Notes: generated by a model from the letters alone, not told the origin. Positions 8,555 to 17,178 are shown, counted from the first letter of the stretch. The stretch is DNA of 64,000 nt from Fusobacterium varium (GCA_002356455.1 AP017968.1:2170001-2234000), one strand, 5' to 3'. Translations and numbers: made by a program.

Positions 8555-10033
8555 ATGCAAAAACCAACTAATAATAACATTTTTTTTCAATTAAATCAAC
8601 CTAAACTTTTTAACTTTTTACAATATGAAATTTCTGATAATGATCCTGTAAGAAAACTTAGCTCAATATTGGAGGGATTAGATTTTAGTAGTTTAATGCA
8701 AGTATTTTCTTACAAAACAAAGGTACATCCTATCAGAATGTTTTCTATCATTGTTTATGCCTATTCGCGCAATTTAACTTCTACTAGAGATATAGAAATG
8801 GCTTGCCATGAAAATATTAAATTTAGGTTTCTTTTACAAGATTCTAAAATTCCTGATCACTCTACGATTTCTAGATTCTTAGTAAAAACTGAAGATATTC
8901 TTCCAGATCTATTTGAACAATTCGTTGAAAAAATTCTTGAAATGGAAAATATTTCCACTGAAACAATATATATTGATGGCACTAAAATTGAAGCATATGC
9001 TAATAAATATTCATTTGTTTGGAAAAAATCTATTGAGAAATATAGAACTAGATTAGATGAAAAAATTCTTGAACTAATTTCAAATTTTAATGATGATTTC
9101 AACTTACAATATGACAACTTCCTTGAAATATATTCGTATCTTTCTAATTTGAATTTTCAAATAGTCAAAGGTAGAGGAAAGCGAAAATCTAAAGAACAAA
9201 AATATTTAGAATTATGCGCAAAATACTTAGAAAAGTATCAAAAATATTCTAATCATTTTAAAAATCTTAATGGTAGAAATAGCTATTCAAAAACTGATAT
9301 AGATGCTACTTTTATGAGAATGAAAGATGACCATATGAGAAATGGTCAATTAAAACCTGGATATAATCTGCAAATAGGAGTGATTAGTGAATATATTTCT
9401 TCATATGAAATTTTTTCTAACCCTTCTGATTCTAAAACTTTGATTCCATTTTTAGAGAAAATTTCATCTCAAAATTTAGAAGTTAAAAATATTGTAGCTG
9501 ATGCAGGATATGAAAGTATTTTAAATTATGAATATTTGGAAAAAATGAGCTATACTTCATACATAAAACCAATATATTTTGAAAAAGCTAAAACCAGAAA
9601 GTTTAAAAATGATTTAAACAGAGTAGAAAATTTAATATATAATCATCCTGAAAATAGGCTATTTAGAAAAGACAGATTAGAATTAGAATTTCTATACTCT
9701 AATAAAAATAATACAGTTCAATATTTTTGGAATCCTGAAACTAACAAAAAAATTAAGTACAATGCAAGATTTAGAATTTTATCAAATAAATCAAAAGAGA
9801 ATGTATCGAGCAATTATGGAAAACAATTAAGAATGAACAGAAGTATTCAAGTAGAAGGTGCTTTTGCAGTTTTGAAAGAAGATATGAAATTGCGAAAATT
9901 AAAAGTTCGAAGTAAAAAAAGTGTTTTAAGAGAAATATGTTTGTTTTGTATTGCTTACAACTTCAACAGATATCTAAGCAGAAATATAAATAATCGCTTA
10001 GGAACAACACTTCACTCATTAAAAGTAGCTTAG
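8555..10033 (+). CDS. IS1182-family transposase, copy 1
   Basis: DDE transposase of 492 residues. The N-terminal region (LNQPKLFNFLQYEISDNDPVRKL) is the DUF772-type domain of IS1182/IS5-like transposases. Catalytic blocks are visible as YIDGTKIEA (first D), IVADAGYES (second D) and a C-terminal RSIQVEGAFAVLKED (E). It differs from copies 2 and 3 at about a dozen residues, which include YESILNYEYLEKMSY in place of YESISNYEYLEKMDY. No ribosome site precedes the ATG; TATAAT at 8543-8548 ends six bases before it, which suggests a leaderless transcript. Confidence 0.93.
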   Translation: MQKPTNNNIFFQLNQPKLFNFLQYEISDNDPVRKLSSILEGLDFSSLMQVFSYKTKVHPIRMFSIIVYAYSRNLTSTRDIEMACHENIKFRFLLQDSKIPDHSTISRFLVKTEDILPDLFEQFVEKILEMENISTETIYIDGTKIEAYANKYSFVWKKSIEKYRTRLDEKILELISNFNDDFNLQYDNFLEIYSYLSNLNFQIVKGRGKRKSKEQKYLELCAKYLEKYQKYSNHFKNLNGRNSYSKTDIDATFMRMKDDHMRNGQLKPGYNLQIGVISEYISSYEIFSNPSDSKTLIPFLEKISSQNLEVKNIVADAGYESILNYEYLEKMSYTSYIKPIYFEKAKTRKFKNDLNRVENLIYNHPENRLFRKDRLELEFLYSNKNNTVQYFWNPETNKKIKYNARFRILSNKSKENVSSNYGKQLRMNRSIQVEGAFAVLKEDMKLRKLKVRSKKSVLREICLFCIAYNFNRYLSRNINNRLGTTLHSLKVA

Positions 10034-10189
10034 ATAAATAAAAAATCATCTACTTCTTTTTTTGATACTTAAAAATAAATATAAAAATATAAATTAGCAG
10101 AAATCTATAAAATAGATTTCTATTTTTTTATGAAAAATAAGAGAGGCTGCACAAATTAGTTTATCAATCACTAATTTGCAACAGCCCCT

Positions 10190-10411
10190 TTATTTTTTTA
10201 TATTACTTATCAAATATGGATTCTGTTCTCTCAGCCATATCAGTTCATCATCATATTTATTTTCAGCTATGATATCTTTATATTTCTCTAAAATATATAT
10301 TTTATCACAATGGTCACAATAGTATGCAACTGTTTTATAAAGTTTTAATCTGCTTACACAATTATCTGCTAAGGTTCTTTTTACTGGATTTCCACATTTT
10401 TCACATTTCAT
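10190..10411 (-). CDS. Small zinc-ribbon protein
   Basis: Seventy-three residues with two CxxC pairs, CEKCGNPV near the start and YYCDHCDKIY in the middle, which together should bind one zinc ion. The C-terminal half is charged and helical. The start is preceded by GGGAGG. The stop codon is only two bases from the end of the adjacent insertion sequence, so the native C-terminus may have been altered by the insertion. Function is unknown; small ribbons of this kind often act in nucleic-acid or protein binding. Confidence 0.7.
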   Translation of the reverse strand: MKCEKCGNPVKRTLADNCVSRLKLYKTVAYYCDHCDKIYILEKYKDIIAENKYDDELIWLREQNPYLISNIKK

Positions 10412-10488
10412 AGGCTCCCTCCCAAAGATGTTTCAATAATTTAGTTATTAGTGTTTTCCATTTTGAATATAAAAGATTTATCCCTCTG

Positions 10489-10620
10489 TTACCTGTAAAT
10501 TCTATAAATTATTGCTAGAATAATGAGAAAAAGAGAAATTAACTGTATGTGTACTTTTTTACTTTTATATCCAATATAACTGCATAATATTACTATTATA
10601 CCTAAAACCAATCTTGGCAT
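10489..10620 (-). CDS. Small two-helix membrane protein (43 aa)
   Basis: Short open frame starting MPRLVLGIIVILCSYIGYKS and ending ILAIIYRIYR. It has two hydrophobic helices separated by a basic turn, a good GGGGGAGAGGG site a few bases before the ATG, and a normal stop. No homologue is recognised. The zinc-ribbon gene lies just downstream on the same strand and could be cotranscribed. Confidence 0.55.
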   Translation of the reverse strand: MPRLVLGIIVILCSYIGYKSKKVHIQLISLFLIILAIIYRIYR

Positions 10621-10998
10621 ATTTTCCCTCTCCCCCTATCTTTTAATTGGAAAAAATATACTTTATTATTTTAAAGGTAATATATTTTATCGCTTTTTCT
10701 AAAAATCTTTAACAGACATTTTATTATAACATAATATTTATTGTTTTTATAAAAATTATAGAGGAAAGCTTTATTTTCTATATTATTTTAATTATTATTT
10801 TATTCTTTTCCCTTTAATTTTATATAACTGCAGATTATAAAAAAACTAGTTTATTCACTGTTAGATTTTTAATAGAACTTATAGTATAATTTTATTATTT
10901 TTTAATCTTTAAGTTTTCCATTATAAAAGGACTGACTTCTGTATATTGCAGAAATCAATCCTTTAATTTTAAGAATATATTAAGTATTTCTTGGTTTT
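10621..10998. other. Gene-free AT-rich gap with hairpin
   Basis: Contains no convincing gene. An imperfect hairpin at about 10927-10963 (AAAGGACTGA...TTCTG with CAGAAATCAATCCTTT) is placed to terminate the minus-strand autotransporter-HU operon. The remainder is low-complexity AT sequence and presumably the promoter of the 43-residue protein. Confidence 0.5.
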
Positions 10999-11271
10999 TT
11001 ATTTATCATAAATATTTTTTGATACTCTGAATTTCACTGTTTTTCTTGGATAAATCTTCATTGGCTCTTTATTCACAGGATTGGCTATTACTCTTGCTTT
11101 TCTTTCCTTCACTTCAAATATTCCTATATTTATAAATATTAATGAATGGCTTTTCTGCAAAGCCTCCTGTATTGTTTCAAGAAATGTATCTATTTCTTTC
11201 AGCGCCTTTCTTACTGATATTTTCCCTTTACTCACTTCACTGTATACTTTTGCTAATTCTCTCTTATTCAT
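10999..11271 (-). CDS. HU-like DNA-binding protein (second of pair)
   Basis: About 90 residues, the usual HU/IHF length. The order is an N-terminal two-helix part (MNKRELAKVYSEVSKGKISVRKALKEI), then the beta-saddle motif NIGIFEVKERKARVIANP, in which the NPxxxxPM arm tip of HU is recognisable (NPVNKEPMKIYP), and KTVKFRVSKNI at the end. DNA bending or binding is inferred from the fold. ATG at 11271 is chosen because GGAG precedes it and because it overlaps the end of the upstream HU-like gene by eight bases (ATGAATAA), which implies translational coupling. A start at 11286 is possible. Divergence from the canonical HU at 28286 is large. Confidence 0.8.
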   Translation of the reverse strand: MNKRELAKVYSEVSKGKISVRKALKEIDTFLETIQEALQKSHSLIFINIGIFEVKERKARVIANPVNKEPMKIYPRKTVKFRVSKNIYDK

Positions 11272-11557
11272 CAGTACCAGCTCCATTTACTATATCCTGC
11301 AAACCTGCTCCTGCTTTGAATTTTATCTTCTTTTTAGCTTCTGTATAACCAGATTTATTTATTTTAGTTATCATTATTTTTCTTGGTTTTACCTCTTTTT
11401 CTTCAAATGTTCCCCAATTTTTAAAAGTTACCTTTTCCCCTTTATTCAGAACTTTCAGCAGTGTATTCCAGAATAAGTCTATCTTTTCTTTTACTTCCTG
11501 CTGATTCTTTAGTCCATTTCTCTTTTTATAGAATCTTATAAATTCCCCTTCTGTCAT
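11264..11557 (-). CDS. HU-like DNA-binding protein (first of pair)
   Basis: Ninety-seven residues with an HU-type layout: helical N-terminus (EFIRFYKKRNGLKNQQEVKEKIDLFWNTLLKVLNKG), NWGTFEEKEVKPRKI as the start of the beta-saddle, and KKKIKFKAGAGLQDIV at the end. The arm is changed from the usual NPxTG to a KINKSGYTEA sequence, so DNA contacts may differ from normal HU. It starts 21 bases after the autotransporter stop with GGGGGAAG as ribosome site, and it overlaps the second HU-like gene. The position suggests that it is expressed with the autotransporter. Confidence 0.8.
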   Translation of the reverse strand: MTEGEFIRFYKKRNGLKNQQEVKEKIDLFWNTLLKVLNKGEKVTFKNWGTFEEKEVKPRKIMITKINKSGYTEAKKKIKFKAGAGLQDIVNGAGTDE

Positions 11558-11578
11558 AACTTCCCCCTGTTATTTCCA

Positions 11579-14500
11579 TTAGAACTTATAACCCAGTCCT
11601 GTTCCTACTATCCATTCACCTTTAGTCTTATTCTTTCCAGATTGATTATGTGAATCTCTTTCTACAGAGTAAGTTCCTTTTACATCAAATAAGATTCCAT
11701 TTTCCAGTTCAAGTGTATATTTAGCATTCAATCCTAAGCTATGTTCATTCTTGTGGGCAACTAATATATCAAAGTCGCTTCCACCTTTAAATCTTCCTGT
11801 GATATATTCTTCATCTGTGCCATTAAGCAGTCTTGTATAACTTGCCCCAATTGATAATGTACTCTTTCCTTTTTCATGTGGTATCACTTTTTTAAGGTCT
11901 AATCCCACTTTAGCTGATGTATAATCAAATGATTGTGAATCTGTTTCTATTGCTAAAGTTTTATTTCCCTCATCTGCTCCATCCTGTTTTACATATGTAT
12001 ATGACAGTGTTCCATAAGGTTCTAAGTATAGATTATCTCCAATATTATGTGAATATCTTCCATTCAGATAAATATCATAAGTCAAATCATTGTAGCTTGA
12101 AGAATAGCTTCTTGTTTCTGTAATTTCTCTTCCTGCTGCTGTTCTGTCTGCATCATAATCTCCATACTGGAATCCTGCTCCTGCTGTTACTTTTAGATTT
12201 CCAAGATACTTCTTAGCATATCCTCCAATATACAGCGCATCTCCATCAACTTTTGAGTCATTAGACAAATCAGATTTAAGCTTGTTTCCTCCAACTGCTA
12301 CTCCAGCTTTAAAGTCATCAGATACTCCATACTCTCCAAGCATATATGCTCCTGTGATTTTTGTATCAGAATCTATATCAGAACTTCCTATATCATAAGT
12401 ATAGTATCCTTTTCCATAATATGTATCTTTAGTTCCTCCATCTATATGAGTAAGTCCGCCATATATCATCCATTTTCCTGTATCTGCTTTAAATGAATTT
12501 TCAGTAACTATATCTCTGAACATTCCCATTGATTTTCTTGATAATTCAGAAGAATATGAGTATGGATTTCCTGCATATATATCATTTAAATATCCTATGA
12601 AAGATGAGAATTTTTCATCAGTATCTACATTAAATTCTTTTACACCATCTACAGCCCTCATACTTTGATATATTTTATTTAATCTATAATAATTTGTATA
12701 TGATAATGGAAGTGTAGATTTAGTTTCAACTGTTACTTCTTTTTCACCAGTCTTACGAAGAGAGTGTAAATATGAAGTTGTTTCTAAAGTAAATAAATCT
12801 CTATATTCTATGTCTGGATTTTCCACTCCATATATTCCATCTCCAAGTTTTATTCCCATATCTATTGTACTTCCATCAGATACTCCATTAAGCGCAAGAA
12901 GAAGTTTTCCACCATCTGAATCTATTGTTCCACTACTATTATTTCCATTGGAAAGTGCATGTTTATTACTATTTGCTCCATCTATTCTTAATATAAGCTC
13001 CCCGTTTTTACCAATATTAATCTTATCTGCTCCTGTAATTTCAGAAGTTTCAAATGCAGTTACTTTCTGATTTATATTTATATTTTCCACATTTGATATT
13101 TTATGGAAAAGATTTATATTATCATTTCCCACTGTTCTAGAAACGGCTGAACCAAAATTAAGAATATCATCTCCAGTATCTAAATCTATATCTCCATTGA
13201 TAAAAGAATTTCCAGATATATTTACTGTATTAGCTCCTGAATCTCCAGAAATAACAAGAGCAGTTCCATCCAAGCCACCACCATTGATTGTTACATCTGT
13301 ACCAGTAAATGAAGCTCCATTTTTAACTGTAACAGCAGTTTTATAGGCATTAATAATTCCACCATTAAGTGAGAAATTCTTATCTGCTTCTATTGTCACT
13401 GTTCCACTATTTACACCAGCACCATTGATGATTTTATTATTTTGTGTTCCTTCAAAATTATCATAAGCATCTTTTCCACTATTTTTTAATTCTGTATTTA
13501 TTATAGAATATATTCCTGTGCTACCTCCAGTTCCTGAGGTAATACCATTAGTTTTTATACTTCCATCACTCTCAAGAGTTATAGCCATTCCCTGTCCTGC
13601 TGGTTCACTGAAAGTATTAGTTCCTGAACCATCTTTATCAACTAAAACTGGTGTCTGTCCTATTACAAGTCCATAGTTATTGTAGACAGTAATTTTTGAA
13701 TGAAGAAGATCAATTCCCCTCTGTTTTCCCATTATAACACCAGAATTTGAAATCGATTTTATCATCGTTGTTTCATTCACATTAGCAGAAGAGATTCCAC
13801 TTCCATCTCCTGTTATAAGACCAGAATTTGAAATTGATTCTATTGTTGCGTTTTCCATACTATAAAAATAAATTCCATTATCACTACCACTAATAATTCC
13901 ATAGTTAGTTACATTCCCTATAGCATTTGAACCTTCAGTATAAGTATAAATTCCATTACTAAAATTATTTCCACCACTAATAATACCATAGTTTTTTATA
14001 TCTCCTATTTTAGTAGAATGAGTTTCAGAATAAGCATAAATTCCATTTTGGTCAGTACTACTAATAGTTCCATAATTTATTATATTTCCTATTGCACTGA
14101 CTCCATCAAAAGAATAAGAATGAATTCCATTTCCTGAATAGTTTCCACTAGCTCCACTTCCACTTATGTTTCCATAGTTTACTATATTTCCTATTGTACT
14201 AACTCCATCATAAGAATAAGAATGAATTCCATTTCCTGAATTATCCCCACCATTACTGCTTCCACTTATAGTTCCATAGTTAGTTATATTCCCTATTGTA
14301 CTACTTGAAGTGGCAATGGAAGAATTAAAATCAGTCTTTGAGTAGGCAAAAATTCCATTTCCTGAATAATTATCACTACCAGTAGTTGTACCATTGATAT
14401 TTCCATTATTTGTTATATTTCCTATTATACTGTTTGAAGTGGCAATGGAAGTAGAAGAATCATTACTAGCATCAGCAAATGAGTAAGCATAAATTCCGTT

Positions 14501-15793
14501 TCCTGAATTATATCCAGCAGTACTGCTTCCACTAATTTTTCCATTGTTTATTATGTTCCCTATTGTACTGTTTGAAGTAGCAATAGAAGCAGTAAGAGCA
14601 GTAGAAATAGATGATGAATAAGAATAAATTCCATTTCCTGAATCATATCCACTAGTACTGTTTCCACTAATTTTTCCATTGTTTATTATGTTCCCTATTT
14701 TACTAATTGATATAGTCTTCCCATCAGAAACATCTAAAACAGAATCAGAGAAAAAAATAGAGCTTGAATAAGAATAAATTCCATTATTAGTACTTCCAAT
14801 AATATCTCCATAATTTATTATATTTCCTATTGTACTAATTGATAAAGCTTCACCACTAAAATTTTGAGGATAGGTATAAGTATCTGAAAAAACATGAATT
14901 CCGTTTCCTGAATAAGTTCCACTAGTACTGTTTCCACTAATCTTTCCATAGTTAGTTATATTTCCTATTGCACTATTTGATGAATTATTAATATTAATAG
15001 AATCTCCTTCAGCATAAGAACTAGAATAAGCATAAATCCCATTTCCTGAATAATGCCCATTACCAGTACTTCCAGTAATATCTCCATAATTTATTATATT
15101 TCCTATTGTACTGCTTAGTGAATTGGAAATAGGTTTATCATAATATGTGTCAGAAAAGGCATAAATCCCATTTCCTGAATAATTATCACTACCAGTAGTT
15201 GTACCATTGATATTTCCATAATTTGTTATATTTCCTATTGTACTGTTTGAAGTAATAATACCAGTAGAAGAATTAATATTAGGCTTTGAGTAGGCAAAAA
15301 TCCCATTCCCTGAATTCTTTCCACTACTAGAACTTCCAACTATAGTTCCATTATTTATTATATTTCCTATTAGAGAATTAAGCTCAGGTGAATCAGTGCT
15401 AATACTAGGGTCAGTAGGGATATTGGAAACAATCCCATTTCCTGTAAAGTCTGTAGTTCCAGAACTATTTGTCATATCTATATTTCCATTATTCACTATA
15501 TTTACTTTAATATTATTTGCATTTACTGTATCATCTATTTTTACAGTTTCACTTATGTCTACTCCTTCTGGTAATGTCCAGGTAAATTCATTAGCAGAAT
15601 TTTTTGTTACTGTTCCAATTTCTATAACATTCCCCGATTTATCTAGTATTTTAATAGTTGAGCCTTCATATTTTATTGTAACATCTCCAAATGCAAAACT
15701 GCTTCCCAGTAAAAAGGCTACTACTACTCCCATTGTTATTCTATTTTTTCCCTTGAGATATCTTTTTAAAGTTTTTTCAATCTCTTTAATCAT
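11579..15793 (-). CDS. Large autotransporter adhesin with GNGIYAYS repeats
   Basis: Type Va secreted surface protein of 1404 residues. It has an extended signal region (MIKEIEKTLKRYLKGKNRI then a hydrophobic stretch ending SSFAFG), a passenger of about 1050 residues and a C-terminal beta-barrel (about 1100-1404) ending in the aromatic GYKF. The first half of the passenger (about 140-680) contains roughly 15 imperfect units of 25-50 residues with the core IGNIxNYGxISG...SGNGIYxYS, expected to form a beta-helix. The second half resembles other fusobacterial passengers (INGAGVNSGTVTIEADKNF...NTVNISGNSFINGDIDL). Some repeat units are nearly identical at DNA level. It heads an operon with two HU-like genes and has a GGGGAGAGG site before the ATG. 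The ligand is unknown. Confidence 0.93.
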   Translation of the reverse strand: MIKEIEKTLKRYLKGKNRITMGVVVAFLLGSSFAFGDVTIKYEGSTIKILDKSGNVIEIGTVTKNSANEFTWTLPEGVDISETVKIDDTVNANNIKVNIVNNGNIDMTNSSGTTDFTGNGIVSNIPTDPSISTDSPELNSLIGNIINNGTIVGSSSSGKNSGNGIFAYSKPNINSSTGIITSNSTIGNITNYGNINGTTTGSDNYSGNGIYAFSDTYYDKPISNSLSSTIGNIINYGDITGSTGNGHYSGNGIYAYSSSYAEGDSININNSSNSAIGNITNYGKISGNSTSGTYSGNGIHVFSDTYTYPQNFSGEALSISTIGNIINYGDIIGSTNNGIYSYSSSIFFSDSVLDVSDGKTISISKIGNIINNGKISGNSTSGYDSGNGIYSYSSSISTALTASIATSNSTIGNIINNGKISGSSTAGYNSGNGIYAYSFADASNDSSTSIATSNSIIGNITNNGNINGTTTGSDNYSGNGIFAYSKTDFNSSIATSSSTIGNITNYGTISGSSNGGDNSGNGIHSYSYDGVSTIGNIVNYGNISGSGASGNYSGNGIHSYSFDGVSAIGNIINYGTISSTDQNGIYAYSETHSTKIGDIKNYGIISGGNNFSNGIYTYTEGSNAIGNVTNYGIISGSDNGIYFYSMENATIESISNSGLITGDGSGISSANVNETTMIKSISNSGVIMGKQRGIDLLHSKITVYNNYGLVIGQTPVLVDKDGSGTNTFSEPAGQGMAITLESDGSIKTNGITSGTGGSTGIYSIINTELKNSGKDAYDNFEGTQNNKIINGAGVNSGTVTIEADKNFSLNGGIINAYKTAVTVKNGASFTGTDVTINGGGLDGTALVISGDSGANTVNISGNSFINGDIDLDTGDDILNFGSAVSRTVGNDNINLFHKISNVENININQKVTAFETSEITGADKINIGKNGELILRIDGANSNKHALSNGNNSSGTIDSDGGKLLLALNGVSDGSTIDMGIKLGDGIYGVENPDIEYRDLFTLETTSYLHSLRKTGEKEVTVETKSTLPLSYTNYYRLNKIYQSMRAVDGVKEFNVDTDEKFSSFIGYLNDIYAGNPYSYSSELSRKSMGMFRDIVTENSFKADTGKWMIYGGLTHIDGGTKDTYYGKGYYTYDIGSSDIDSDTKITGAYMLGEYGVSDDFKAGVAVGGNKLKSDLSNDSKVDGDALYIGGYAKKYLGNLKVTAGAGFQYGDYDADRTAAGREITETRSYSSSYNDLTYDIYLNGRYSHNIGDNLYLEPYGTLSYTYVKQDGADEGNKTLAIETDSQSFDYTSAKVGLDLKKVIPHEKGKSTLSIGASYTRLLNGTDEEYITGRFKGGSDFDILVAHKNEHSLGLNAKYTLELENGILFDVKGTYSVERDSHNQSGKNKTKGEWIVGTGLGYKF

Positions 15794-16009
15794 ATTTTCC
15801 TCTCCCCCTTGAATTTTATTCTATTTTAAATTAAAATTTTATTTATCTCTAATTTATTAACTCATTTAAACAATAAAATTATTAACAAATTAGGCAATAA
15901 ATAACCTGTCATATTATTTCTCTTACTATAATGTCTTTTTAAAAAATTTCTTTATATATTTTTTCCCATTTTTCATGCTTATATTTATCTCAAATTCAGA
16001 AAAACAAAC

Positions 16010-16194
16010 AAAAGTTCTCTTATATGGATAAAGGCGAACATAAAATAGTCCTAATTACTTTGTTCACAGGGGGTCATTTTTTAAGGATGTTTTCCCTAAA
16101 AATATTTTTATCTTGACTTTATCAATTTTAGAGATTATAATTGATAAAGTTAAAATGTATAAAAGTTCGCTTTTATCCATTAAAGAGAACTTTT
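16010..16194. repeat. 185-bp element with long imperfect inverted repeats
   Basis: Arms at 16010-16039 and 16165-16194 are inverted copies matching at about 27 of 30 positions (start AAAAGTTCTCTT, later ATGGATAAA and GCGAAC). Between them a second palindrome, ACTTTATCAATTTT with TAATTGATAAAGT, lies at about 16116-16151. No reading frame of note lies inside. The layout suits a MITE-like non-autonomous element or a large cruciform regulatory site. No target duplication was found. Confidence 0.6.
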
Positions 16195-16553
16195 ATTATT
16201 TTTATAGTATTAAAGAGGATTTTACTTAGTGAATTAATTCTTATATTGTTTCATCAATTCTTTTTCTATTCCTGTCATTCTCTCCTCTATTCTTTTTATT
16301 CTTTCAGTCAGTGTTCTTATATTTTCTATTCTGAAATTTTTTTTAATTTATTTGATTTTCTTTTCTATCTGTACATAATACTATGTTAAATAAAGTATGA
16401 ACAGTGAGGCTATGTGACTGTTTGTGTTTATATGTGAAACTTCTAGTGATTTTCTATTTATAATTTTTCTTTCCCTGTGTGTATTATTTATATCTTTTAT
16501 TCTTTTATTATCTTCTTATAAAGACTATCTTCTGATGTCTACAAAAAACCGGC

Positions 16554-16610
16554 AACGGTTTTGCCATGAACGGTTTTACCATTAATGACTTTTATACTAA
16601 TGGTTAAAAA
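16554..16610. repeat. Tandem 15-bp repeat merging into hairpin
   Basis: AACGGTTTTGCCATG at 16554-16568 is followed directly by AACGGTTTTACCATT at 16569-16583 (13 of 15 matches). The second copy continues into an inverted pair, TTTTACCATTA with TAATGGTTAAAA. It could be a protein-binding site or an mRNA structure. Confidence 0.45.
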
Positions 16611-16701
16611 AATATTTTAGAGAATACTTTTAATAGTATTTCATAATTATTTTTATTTTTAAAACATTTGGAAAATTTATTTTCTGCTTTAAAAGTTTTA
16701 A

Positions 16702-16752
16702 TAAAAAAAATCCATGTATTTCAGAATTTTTATTTCTAAAATTACATGGACT
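16702..16752 (-). terminator. Terminator of the SPFH pseudogene
   Basis: On the minus strand TCCATGTAATTTTAGAA pairs with TTCTGAAATACATGGA and is followed by TTTTTTTTATT. Confidence 0.75.
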
Positions 16753-16781
16753 TATTTTTTTCTTAATATTTATCTTTACCT

Positions 16782-17178
16782 TTAGTCATTTAACTTTATT
16801 ATTGGAGAATTATCCCCTCCACTAACTTGTGGAAGTTTCCCATCCCATTTTTCAATAGTTAGTTTTCTTAACAGCATTGGTGATAATGATTCTGCCTCTA
16901 CCTGATTAGCCTTTGCCTGAAGTTCTTTCTCCTTCAATTTATATTCAGCAAGCAATACCTGATTTTCTGCCTCTACTCTAAATTTCTCCTGCCATCTCTT
17001 TTGTTTGAACAATAGGTATTTTAAAATTTAATCCTTCTTTATCTATTCTTGTAATTTTTCCCCAACTTGAAATGATAGCTACTTCCCCAGTTTTTACTGT
17101 ATAAAATGATGTAAATATAAGAAAAAATAATATTATCATTCCAAATCCAATAGTGCCAAATATAATCTGCTTTTTCAT
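16782..17178 (-). pseudogene. SPFH/HflC-like protein with internal deletion
   Basis: Remains of a membrane-anchored SPFH (stomatin/prohibitin/HflC) protein. The N-terminal part starts at ATG 17178 after GGGGGAGAGG, has a transmembrane helix (IIFGTIGFGMIILFFLIF) and the beginning of the SPFH domain (VKTGEVAIISSWGKITRI...FKIPIVQTKE), then stops at 16978. The C-terminal part is in another frame and carries the helical end (FRVEAENQVLLAEYKLKEKELQ...LRKLTIEKWDGKLPQVSGG). Intact family members are about 270-280 residues; some 150 residues of the central SPFH region are missing. The two frames overlap at 16978-17012, so an out-of-frame deletion is the simplest account. The terminator is intact. Confidence 0.8.

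Larger units (their letters stand above)
8418..10188 (+). mobile_element. IS1182-like insertion sequence, copy 1
   Basis: Complete 1771-bp element bounded by the terminal inverted repeat GGGGCTGTTGCAAATT at the left and its complement at the right. It contains one transposase gene. The left end holds a bidirectional hairpin terminator between the inverted repeat and the gene, and the right end folds its own repeat with ACTAATTTG...GCAGCC. Two other copies of the same length lie at 19888-21658 and 56379-58149. No target duplication is evident (AAAA on the left, TTTA on the right). The insertion lies between two convergent genes. Confidence 0.9.
15794..16781. other. One-kilobase gene-free region upstream of autotransporter
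   Basis: Probably contains the autotransporter promoter. It holds a 185-bp inverted-repeat element (16010-16194), a tandem repeat with hairpin (16554-16610) and a terminator (16702-16752). A short minus-strand open stretch ending at 16234 encodes a coiled-coil-like segment (NIRTLTERIKRIEERMTGIE) but has no start and follows an A8 run, so it looks like the remains of a small gene. No intact gene is supported. Confidence 0.55.

Noticed and set aside
8857-9117. Reverse frames inside the IS1182-like transposases (also at 20959-21219 and 57450-57710)
   Set aside because: Same antisense reflection in all three copies; no ribosome site or recognisable product.
13800-15350. Regular DNA repeats resembling a CRISPR array
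   Set aside because: Spacing is irregular, repeats are in frame and encode protein repeats of the passenger.
15396-15812. Plus-strand open frame opposite the autotransporter N-terminus
   Set aside because: Low-complexity reflection of the autotransporter codons; no ribosome site.
16141-16389. Plus-strand frame of 82 codons within the inverted-repeat region
   Set aside because: Starts inside the inverted-repeat element, T-rich composition, no ribosome site.
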